A stretch of 8,665 nt of DNA, from the NCBI GenBank assembly GCA_017432405.1, contig JAFRJF010000094.1, forward strand, positions 1 to 8,665, read 5' to 3'. Position 1 is the stretch's first letter. Every line of letters begins with the position of its first letter. Shown piece after piece: positions 1-5,117 of this stretch. Source of the stretch: Clostridia bacterium (GTDB lineage: Bacteria > Bacillota_A > Clostridia > Christensenellales > Aristaeellaceae). Made by a program: the position numbers and the translations under genes. The notes below the pieces were generated by a model, which did not search any database, was not told where the DNA came from, and worked only from the letters and a program-made list of their open reading frames with translations.

Positions 1-213
1 CAGCACGATCTCCATGGCCTTGGCGTGGGTGTCGCACTTCTTCAGCTGCTTCTGCTTGATCTTCTGGCCCTTCCACTCATAGGTCAGGTCGGTGGTGGGG
101 TCCACGGTGCCGATGCGCTCGACCAGACCCTTGGCGATCACGGACTCGTTGTCCATGTCGATCAGCTGGAACTTCAGGGAGGAAGAACCGGCGTTGATGA
201 CCAATATTTTCAT
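1..213 (-). CDS. ackA: Acetate kinase, N-terminal part (cut by window edge)
   Basis: This is the first 71 codons of acetate kinase, which makes acetate and ATP from acetyl phosphate and ADP in the cytoplasm. It is the last step of the acetyl-CoA to acetate fermentation route. The start [19 protein letters not shown] is the family signature. Asn7, Ser10-12 and Lys14 form the first phosphate-binding motif of the acetate/sugar kinase fold. The later catalytic residues lie outside the window. The ATG at 213 is preceded by AGGAG (223-227) at a 9-nt spacing, and this site nearly abuts the pta stop codon (228-230). Only 14 nt separate the genes, so ackA is very probably co-transcribed and translationally coupled with pta. 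Identification is firm. Nothing can be said about the C-terminal part. Confidence 0.96.
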   Translation of the reverse strand, partial: MKILVINAGSSSLKFQLIDMDNESVIAKGLVERIGTVDPTTDLTYEWKGQKIKQKQLKKCDTHAKAMEIVL

Positions 214-227
214 GATGTGTTTCTCCT

Positions 228-1214
228 TTACTGTGCCTGGCAGGCGGTGATGGCGACGGTGGCGACGATGTCCTCGGCGCTGCAGCCGCGGGACAGGTCA
301 TTGCAGGGCTTGGCGATGCCCTGGAGGATGGGGCCGTAGGCCTCGGCGTGGGCCAGGCGTTGCACCAGCTTGTAGCCGATGTTGCCGGCGTCCAGGTCGG
401 GGAACACCAGGGTGTTGGCGTGGCCGGCTACCTTGCTGCCGGGGGCCTTCAGCTGGCCGACCTTCTCAACCAGCGCGGCGTCCAGCTGCAGCTCGCCGTC
501 CAGCATCAGGTCGGGGGCCATCTCCTTGGCGATGCGGGTGGCTTCCTGCACCTTGGTCACGTTGTCGTGCTTGGCGGAGCCCTTGGTGGAGAAGCTCAGC
601 ATGGCCACGCGGGGCTCCATGCCGGCCAGGGAGCGGGCGGAATCCGCCGCGCCCAGGGCGATGTTCGCCAGCTGCTCGGCGTCGGGGTCGATGTTCACGC
701 CGCAGTCGGAGAAGATCATCACGCCGTTGTCGCCGAAGCTCTTGTCGGGGCACTCCATCAGGAAGCAGGAGGACACGGTCTTCATGCCGGGCTTGCTCTT
801 GATGACCTGCAGCGCGGGGCGCAGCATGTCGCCGGTGGAGTGGATCGCGCCGGAGACCAGGCCGTCGGCGTCGCCCAGCTTGACCATCATGATGCCGTAG
901 TACATGGGATCGGCCACCTTCTTCGCGGCCTCCTCCTCGGTCATGCCCTTGGCCTTGCGCAGGTCGTACAGCGTGGCGGCGTACAGGGGGGCCTTGTCGC
1001 TGTCGGCGGGGTCGATGATGTCGATGCCGGTCAGGTCGGCGCCGGCGGCGACTTCCTTCACCTTCGCGGGGTTGCCCAGCAGGGTCAGCTTCGCCAGGCC
1101 CTGGTCGCGGATCATGACCGCCGCCTGCACATTGCGGATCTCTTCGCCTTCGGGCAGCACGATGTGCTTGATGTCAGCCTTTGCCTTTGCCTTGATCTTG
1201 TCGATGATTGCCAT
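228..1214 (-). CDS. pta: Phosphate acetyltransferase (phosphotransacetylase)
   Basis: This 328-aa protein interconverts acetyl-CoA plus phosphate with acetyl phosphate plus CoA and feeds acetate kinase, encoded just downstream. The length fits the short, single-domain Pta class, without the N-terminal DRTGG regulatory domain of enterobacterial Pta. Visible family motifs are the N-terminal [10 protein letters not shown] (18-27), [16 protein letters not shown] (121-136), the glycine-rich [13 protein letters not shown] (271-283) and the C-terminal [12 protein letters not shown] (306-317). Ser308, Arg309, Asp315, Arg86 and Arg132 sit one position before Ser309, Arg310, Asp316, Arg87 and Arg133, the active-site residues I recall from the Methanosarcina thermophila enzyme, so it should be active. 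The ATG at 1214 has GGAGG at 1225-1229, 10 nt upstream. It is the first gene of a pta-ackA operon; a likely promoter lies at 1275-1303. Confidence 0.97.
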   Translation of the reverse strand: MAIIDKIKAKAKADIKHIVLPEGEEIRNVQAAVMIRDQGLAKLTLLGNPAKVKEVAAGADLTGIDIIDPADSDKAPLYAATLYDLRKAKGMTEEEAAKKVADPMYYGIMMVKLGDADGLVSGAIHSTGDMLRPALQVIKSKPGMKTVSSCFLMECPDKSFGDNGVMIFSDCGVNIDPDAEQLANIALGAADSARSLAGMEPRVAMLSFSTKGSAKHDNVTKVQEATRIAKEMAPDLMLDGELQLDAALVEKVGQLKAPGSKVAGHANTLVFPDLDAGNIGYKLVQRLAHAEAYGPILQGIAKPCNDLSRGCSAEDIVATVAITACQAQ

Positions 1215-1274
1215 GGTGATTATTCCTCCATTTAATCGTCCCGCGTTGCGCGGAAATTATATTCCATCCCTATT

Positions 1275-1303
1275 ATTATACGATATAATGAAGCGTTTGA
1301 AAA
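1275..1303 (-). promoter_or_regulatory. Likely sigma-A promoter of pta-ackA
   Basis: Read on the minus strand, a perfect TATAAT (1275-1280) is preceded by TTTTCA (1298-1303) at exactly 17 bp. The -35 matches the TTGACA consensus in four of six positions. The region is much richer in A and T than the flanking genes and lies about 60 nt upstream of the pta start codon. A second TATAAT-like stretch nearer the gene (around 1255-1265) has no good -35. The leader carries a small 5-bp inverted repeat at 1241-1253 (CCGCG-TTG-CGCGG). No operator was recognised. Confidence 0.6.
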
Positions 1304-1346
1304 GATTTATATGTTAAGGTTTGGAGATTTGTGGAGGATATGAATT

Positions 1347-1373
1347 GAGTCAAGGAGACGGTTTTACTGACTC
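1347..1373. repeat. REP-like palindromic element, copy 1
   Basis: This 27-nt element consists of GAGTCA, a 15-nt core (AGGAGACGGTTTTAC on the plus strand) and TGACTC, so its ends are perfect 6-bp inverted repeats. It matches a second 27-nt element at 1399-1425 in length, in both termini and in about half of the core, and lies in the same orientation 52 bp away. The minus-strand reading of the core (AAAACCGTCTCCT) resembles the AACCGTCCCC cores I recall from REP palindromes linked to Y1/RAYT transposases. That family link is from memory and unverified. No transposase gene is in the window. Confidence 0.6.
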
Positions 1374-1392
1374 GTTTGCTCTGACCAAAGGG

Positions 1393-1425
1393 ATAAAAGA
1401 GTCATGGGGACAGGTCCATTGACTC
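1393..1425 (-). terminator. Possible weak terminator of the kinase operon, formed by the REP-like hairpin
   Basis: Reading along the minus strand directly after the kinase stop codon, the GAGTCA...TGACTC hairpin (about 9 bp with one bulged A, 8-nt loop) is followed immediately by TTTTAT. This is the geometry of a weak intrinsic terminator. No stronger hairpin with a U-tract occurs before the pta promoter. The stem is only moderately GC-rich and the U-tract is short, so read-through towards pta is possible. Confidence 0.35.
1399..1425. repeat. REP-like palindromic element, copy 2, overlapping the kinase stop codon
   Basis: This 27-nt element has GAGTCA and TGACTC ends around a 15-nt core (TGGGGACAGGTCCAT on the plus strand). 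It is the partner of the copy at 1347-1373; 20 of 27 positions agree and 25 nt separate the two. On the minus strand it folds into a stem of 6 bp extended by 3 more after a one-base bulge. Its last two bases (1424-1425) are the final two bases of the TGA stop codon of the LRR kinase gene. The GGACCTGTCCCC core looks like cores I recall from REP families in Firmicutes; this needs a genome-wide count. Confidence 0.65.
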
Positions 1426-3298
1426 ATCTTTGCTCGTCCTGGCCGACGATCTCTATGCCGTCGCGCTGGATGGGGGAGAAGTCGCGGATGCGGTTGGCGG
1501 TCACGTTCACCAGCCTGAGGTTTTTCAGGCCGGCCAGCGGGGAAAGGTCGGATACGTCGTTGCCGGGGATCTCCAGGCACTCCAGCCAGGGCATGCCGGC
1601 CAGCGGCGACAGGTCGCTGACTTTGCAGCCGGGCAGGCACAGCGCGGTCAGCGCCTGCATGCGGGTGAAGGGGGTCAGGTCGCGAATGCCGGCCTCGCCG
1701 AAGGAGAGTCCCGGCAGCCATTGCAGTTTCGATACGGATTCCAGGTCGATGCCCTCGCCGCCCAGGGCCAGCCATTTCAGGCCGGTGAGGGCGGTCATCC
1801 AGGATAGGTCGCTGTTGTCGCACCGGCCCCCGATGTGCAGGGAGACCAGGCTGTCGCCCATGCCCGCAAGGCCGCGCCAGTCGTCGGGCATGTCGCACTG
1901 GTCGATGATCAGGTGCAGCGGATTGGGCCACGGCGCATCCAGTCCATCGACGGATTCGAGGCGCAGGTTTTGCAGCACGATCTCCCCGATGGGAATGCCG
2001 GAGGCGCGCAGGGCGTCCAGCGTGCGCTTCAGCTGTTTCCCGTCCATGGGGTCGCGCCGCTCGTTCCGGCTCCAGTCGTCATCGCCTTCATACCGGGTGA
2101 AACGGATGCCACTGCCGGTGACGTAGACCCGCGCTTCGCAGGGGTAGCCGCTTTCCGCCTGATAGCCAGCCCACAGCTCCGGCGCTGCCTTGAACATATC
2201 CTCCGTCAGGGCAAAGGGCGCGGGCCGGTTTCGCAGCAGCAGAAACAGACCCAGCGCCACGCAGAGCGCAGCGGCGAGTGCGGCCACCAGCGCCCGGAGG
2301 GGGAGGCGGCGCTTCGGTAGCATGCCTACGGCGAGGGCCTCGGAGAGGTCCTCCATGCATTGAAAGCGGTCCTCGGGCCGCACGGCCAGCCCCTTCATCA
2401 GGGCGCGTTCCTGGGCGGGGCTCATGCCCGTCGCCCCGGCGTCGATGGGCGGCACGAGGGTGTCCTGCCGGACGCGGTCGGCGGCGGGGGGCGGCGTGAC
2501 GCCGGTGGTCACCCTGTAGATCGTGGCGCAGAGGGAGTAGATATCGGACCAGGCGCCCTCGCGGCCTTCATCGGCGTACATCTCCAGGGCGGAGTAGCCG
2601 GGGCGCACCTTCAGGAAAGTGGATTTGGTCGCGTCGCCGGTCCGGGTCGCGCCGAAGTCGATCAGCTTGACCACGCCGCCGTCGGCGATCATCAGGTTTT
2701 CGGGGCTGATATCCCGGTGGAAGGTGTTCTGGCGGTGCATCTCGGCCAGCGTCTTCATGGGCAGCTCCAGCAGCCGGAGCACCTGGCGGAAGGGCAGCCG
2801 GCCGTCGCTGTGCTCGGCCAGCGCGTCGAGGGTGATGCCCTGCACGTATTCCATGATGATGTAGGCGGTGCCGTTTTCGCAGAAGTAGTTTTTGACGCCC
2901 ACCACGCCGGGGTTGCCGTCGAAGCGGGCCAGCATCCTGGCCTCCTCCAGGAACTTTTCCCGGTCGTGAAAGAAGATGGCCTCGCCGCTGCCCGAGAATA
3001 CGCATACCGCGTTGCCCTGGGTGCTGTCGCGGTAGACGACGCCGGTGGGAAAGAACTCCTTGATGGCCACCATCGTGCGCAGGCGCAGATCCATGCCCAC
3101 ATAGGTGATGCCGAAGCCGCCTTCGCCCAGCAGGCAGCCCACCAGATACTGCCCGTTGAGTATGGTGAAGGGCGGCAGGTGGTGGCGGGCCGGGGTATAG
3201 GCGCTGGGCATGAATTGGCACTTGGGACAGCGCTCACGCCTCTGCATTGGGCTCATGCAGTGGGGGCAGAGGTCGGCGGCATCCAGCAGATGATCCAT
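1424..3298 (-). CDS. Membrane Ser/Thr protein kinase with N-terminal zinc ribbon and C-terminal LRR ectodomain
   Basis: This 624-aa Hanks-type kinase likely phosphorylates cytoplasmic proteins in response to an outside signal. Order: zinc ribbon with Cys11/14/24/27 (CPHC and CPKC); kinase domain about 51-325; basic juxtamembrane stretch (KRRLPLR); one membrane helix about 335-355; LRR region about 437-616. Kinase motifs: glycine loop GEGGFGITYVG (58-68), Lys80 in VAIK, helix-C Glu118 or Glu119, catalytic loop HRDISPEN (194-201) with Asp196 and Asn201, DFG 214-216, Glu239 in GYSALE, and Asp252. All key residues are present, so it should be active. The usual catalytic-loop Lys is Ser198. The positive juxtamembrane side puts the kinase inside and the LRRs outside. 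There are no PASTA repeats. The ATG at 3298 has AGGA 9 nt upstream. It is the last gene of the operon, 42 nt after the FHA gene. Its stop codon overlaps a REP-like element. No phosphatase gene is nearby. Confidence 0.93.
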   Translation of the reverse strand: MDHLLDAADLCPHCMSPMQRRERCPKCQFMPSAYTPARHHLPPFTILNGQYLVGCLLGEGGFGITYVGMDLRLRTMVAIKEFFPTGVVYRDSTQGNAVCVFSGSGEAIFFHDREKFLEEARMLARFDGNPGVVGVKNYFCENGTAYIIMEYVQGITLDALAEHSDGRLPFRQVLRLLELPMKTLAEMHRQNTFHRDISPENLMIADGGVVKLIDFGATRTGDATKSTFLKVRPGYSALEMYADEGREGAWSDIYSLCATIYRVTTGVTPPPAADRVRQDTLVPPIDAGATGMSPAQERALMKGLAVRPEDRFQCMEDLSEALAVGMLPKRRLPLRALVAALAAALCVALGLFLLLRNRPAPFALTEDMFKAAPELWAGYQAESGYPCEARVYVTGSGIRFTRYEGDDDWSRNERRDPMDGKQLKRTLDALRASGIPIGEIVLQNLRLESVDGLDAPWPNPLHLIIDQCDMPDDWRGLAGMGDSLVSLHIGGRCDNSDLSWMTALTGLKWLALGGEGIDLESVSKLQWLPGLSFGEAGIRDLTPFTRMQALTALCLPGCKVSDLSPLAGMPWLECLEIPGNDVSDLSPLAGLKNLRLVNVTANRIRDFSPIQRDGIEIVGQDEQR

Positions 3299-3340
3299 GT
3301 GATCACTTCCTGTATAGAGCAGTCAGGGATTCTGTGTGAG

Positions 3341-3847
3341 CTAATTCCAATCGAAGTCCGGCCCGCACAGGGGCACGAACAGCAGCTCGGTCCGGCCGAT
3401 GCTGAGCTTGTCCCCGGCGTTCATGCGGGTGGTGCTCAGCAGGGGTGTGCCGTTCAGGCGCACCAGGTCGCAGCCGTTCATCAGGCCGCAATAGAAGGCG
3501 CGGTCCCGGGCGTCGTAGGTGACGACGAAGGGCCGGTCCATGGAGATGCTCGCGTCCCCATCCAGGTCGATGTCCCAGACGCCGCCCCGCCCCACGAAAT
3601 TGTTATCGCCGTGGATTTCGTGGCTGCGGCCCCGGTTCGGCCCTGCCGTGCAGACCAGCCATCCGGCCACGGGGCGGATCTCGGCTGTCGCCCTGCCATC
3701 CTCCCGGGGCAAGGCAGGGGTCTCCAGCGATTCCCGGGGGATGACCAGCGGCTCAGAGAAGCGGCGGTTGCCCTCGCCGCAATAGGGACAATGCCTGTAA
3801 ATCGAGGCGTCGTAAAAGTGCCCGAAGGCGCACTGCCTGATTTCCAT
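3341..3847 (-). CDS. Zinc-finger plus FHA-domain protein (possible kinase partner)
   Basis: This is a 168-aa soluble protein. The N-terminus CAFGHFYDASIYRHCPYC (6-23) places Cys6, His10, Cys20 and Cys23 as a likely zinc knuckle, an arrangement I associate with small clostridial FHA proteins. A flexible linker (about 25-60) leads to an FHA domain at about 62-160. FHA domains bind phosphothreonine peptides, so with a Ser/Thr kinase next door it is probably a kinase substrate or adaptor. The domain keeps Arg87 in FVGRGG, Ser102, and the NG pair 132-133. However, the stretch after Ser102 reads SMDRPF where the family usually has an Arg-rich SRxxHA, so the Arg and His appear lost and phosphopeptide binding may be weakened. 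The start at 3847 was chosen over an in-frame ATG at 3865, because AGGAGG (3855-3860) sits 7 nt before 3847 and the earlier ATG overlaps the previous gene's stop. Confidence 0.85.
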   Translation of the reverse strand: MEIRQCAFGHFYDASIYRHCPYCGEGNRRFSEPLVIPRESLETPALPREDGRATAEIRPVAGWLVCTAGPNRGRSHEIHGDNNFVGRGGVWDIDLDGDASISMDRPFVVTYDARDRAFYCGLMNGCDLVRLNGTPLLSTTRMNAGDKLSIGRTELLFVPLCGPDFDWN

Positions 3848-3854
3848 ACGGTTC

Positions 3855-3860
3855 CCTCCT
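3855..3860 (-). promoter_or_regulatory. Ribosome binding site deciding the FHA gene start
   Basis: A perfect AGGAGG on the minus strand lies 7 nt upstream of the ATG at 3847 and just after the TGA (3862-3864) of the preceding gene. It falls between the two candidate ATG codons (3865 and 3847) and therefore supports the shorter product. Confidence 0.85.
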
Positions 3861-3861
3861 A

Positions 3862-4935
3862 TCATTGCTCCCCGTCCCGGCTCATGTTGTCCACGAGCAC
3901 CTGGCGCATGCGCTCGCTGACCTCGGTATCCTCGTCACAGTACATGCAGTACAGGGCCAGCCAGTCGAAGCTGTTCCGTGGGTCCAGCTGGCAGAAGCCG
4001 CACTCGTCCAGCAGCAGGTTGAGCCGCCGGTAGCGGTCCGCGAACAGCTCGGCGGGGTCGTCGCTGTCCGAGGCGTCGTCGTCCCCGCCGTCGGTGACCA
4101 GGAACAGCAGCGTCAGCACTTTGCGGGGCACGTCCACCTGGCGGGTGAGTATGCGGCTGATCAGCACCTCGTCGGGCCAGTGTCGGTTCAGTATGGAGGC
4201 CACCACGCCGCCCCTGGCGGCCTGTCCTGGCATGCGCAGGTACATGCGCACCACGTCGCGCACGGTGTAGGTCTCCTCCTCGACGCCGTTGGGGCTGCTT
4301 TCGGGGCCGGTGAGTATGGCCAGCAGCCGGCGGAAGTGCCGGTAGGCGGTGTTGTGCAGCCGGCCCAGGCTCCTGGCCTTGCGGGAGACGAACAGCACGA
4401 ATTCGTCCACCGTGCGCACCTTGCTGAACTCCTCCATGATCTCTGCGGTGGTGCCCTCGCCGCCGATGCGCACGCAGGCGATCATCCGCTGCAGGTTCAA
4501 CACCCGGTTGTAGTCCATGCGGTTGCGCAGCCCGTAAAGCCAGGTCAGCTCCACCGGGTTGCGGTAGTGCAGCCCGCCCTCGCCCACGGTGGCGATGAAG
4601 TTCTGGGCGCTTTCCAAATCCATGTCCAGCGCGAAGCAGATGCGGATCAGCTGTTCGCGGCTGGTGGCGGCGGTCTTGCCCTTGAGCCAGTTGTCGATCT
4701 TGCGGCGCAGGCTGTCGCCGGCGGGCTCGCCCTCGAAGCCCTGCAGCCGGAATAGCTTCAGGCGCAGCTGGGCCGGGTCACTCAGGCCGGAATATTGCAG
4801 CAGCGTTTCGGAAAAGGTGCGGGTGTGGATGCCCGACTCCAGATACTCCCGGGCGAAGGCGCTGTTTCGGCGAAGCCGGATGACGGCGTCCATGTCCGCG
4901 TCCAGTATTGGAAGCGACCTGTCGCGACCTGGCAT
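3862..4935 (-). CDS. Uncharacterised 357-aa protein with an HTH-like N-terminal segment
   Basis: First gene of the FHA/kinase operon; I do not recognise a named family. No signal peptide or membrane helix is visible, so it is probably cytoplasmic. Residues about 75-115 (KIDNWLKGKTAATSREQL followed by a helix ending in AQNFI) resemble the recognition part of an XRE-type helix-turn-helix, of the kind NWLxGKxxPxRexLixlaxaL. Then comes a LHYRNP motif (122-127) and a mostly helical, Arg-rich body. An acidic low-complexity patch lies at 283-297, and Cys312, Cys315, Cys330 and Cys333 form two CxxC pairs that could bind a metal. It could be a DNA-binding regulator of this locus or a protein-interaction scaffold; the sequence does not decide. 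The ATG at 4935 has AGGAGG (4946-4951) 10 nt upstream. The stop is 14 nt before the FHA start, indicating tight coupling. Confidence 0.8.
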   Translation of the reverse strand: MPGRDRSLPILDADMDAVIRLRRNSAFAREYLESGIHTRTFSETLLQYSGLSDPAQLRLKLFRLQGFEGEPAGDSLRRKIDNWLKGKTAATSREQLIRICFALDMDLESAQNFIATVGEGGLHYRNPVELTWLYGLRNRMDYNRVLNLQRMIACVRIGGEGTTAEIMEEFSKVRTVDEFVLFVSRKARSLGRLHNTAYRHFRRLLAILTGPESSPNGVEEETYTVRDVVRMYLRMPGQAARGGVVASILNRHWPDEVLISRILTRQVDVPRKVLTLLFLVTDGGDDDASDSDDPAELFADRYRRLNLLLDECGFCQLDPRNSFDWLALYCMYCDEDTEVSERMRQVLVDNMSRDGEQ

Positions 4936-4979
4936 ACACAGTCCCCCTCCTGATGATTATACTGTATCTCCAGTCTATT

Positions 4980-5011
4980 ATTATATAACATATTTGGCGA
5001 TACTTTTGCAA
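4980..5011 (-). promoter_or_regulatory. Likely promoter of the HTH/FHA/kinase operon
   Basis: On the minus strand, TATAAT (4980-4985), or the overlapping TATATA (4982-4987), follows TTGCAA (5006-5011) at 20 or 18 bp. It lies 45 nt upstream of the ATG at 4935, in the AT-rich divergent spacer. Another TATAAT nearer the gene (4956-4961) is too close to the ribosome binding site to serve as the -10. The -10 region forms one arm of a 12-bp inverted repeat with the divergent promoter. Confidence 0.5.
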
Positions 5012-5043
5012 TGGATGTCCAGATCCCGGTGTACGGAAAGGCG

Positions 5044-5075
5044 TTGAAAATATGCACAGAAGTGCGGTATATAAT
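5044..5075 (+). promoter_or_regulatory. Likely promoter of the secreted LRR gene
   Basis: TTGAAA (5044-5049) precedes TATATA (5068-5073) at 18 bp, or the overlapping TATAAT (5070-5075) at 20 bp. The predicted transcript would start near 5082, leaving a leader of about 35 nt with the ribosome binding site. The geometry mirrors that of the divergent minus-strand promoter, including the same 12 bp around the -10 (5068-5079). Confidence 0.5.
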
Positions 5076-5103
5076 AATAAAGTACAAATATGCTGCAAGA
5101 AAT

Positions 5104-5110
5104 GGAGGGG
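5104..5110 (+). promoter_or_regulatory. Ribosome binding site deciding the start of the secreted LRR gene
   Basis: GGAGGGG lies 7 nt before the ATG at 5118. It separates this start from an in-frame ATG at 5052, which would sit inside the promoter, has no ribosome binding site, and would add 22 residues in front of a clean signal peptide. Confidence 0.85.
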
Positions 5111-5117
5111 TTACATC

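Noticed and set aside
348..1235. A 295-codon plus-strand open frame opposite pta
   Set aside because: Antisense shadow of a clearly functional pta gene; no ribosome binding site or family resemblance.
1331..1346. GGAGG followed by ATG on the plus strand, suggesting a small gene
   Set aside because: The frame is ATG AAT TGA and stops after two codons.
2360..4033. A 557-codon plus-strand open frame opposite the kinase and FHA genes
   Set aside because: Ala/Gly/His/Gln-rich composition typical of antisense GC-rich frames, no recognisable motif, and it spans several well-supported genes on the other strand.
4956..4961. TATAAT on the minus strand near the start of the HTH-like gene
   Set aside because: A transcript from it would begin inside the ribosome binding site (4946-4951), and no suitable -35 is seen.
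5052..5117. Upstream in-frame ATG that would extend the secreted LRR protein by 22 residues
   Set aside because: It lies between the -35 and -10 elements, has no ribosome binding site, and would bury the signal peptide; the ATG at 5118 has GGAGGGG.
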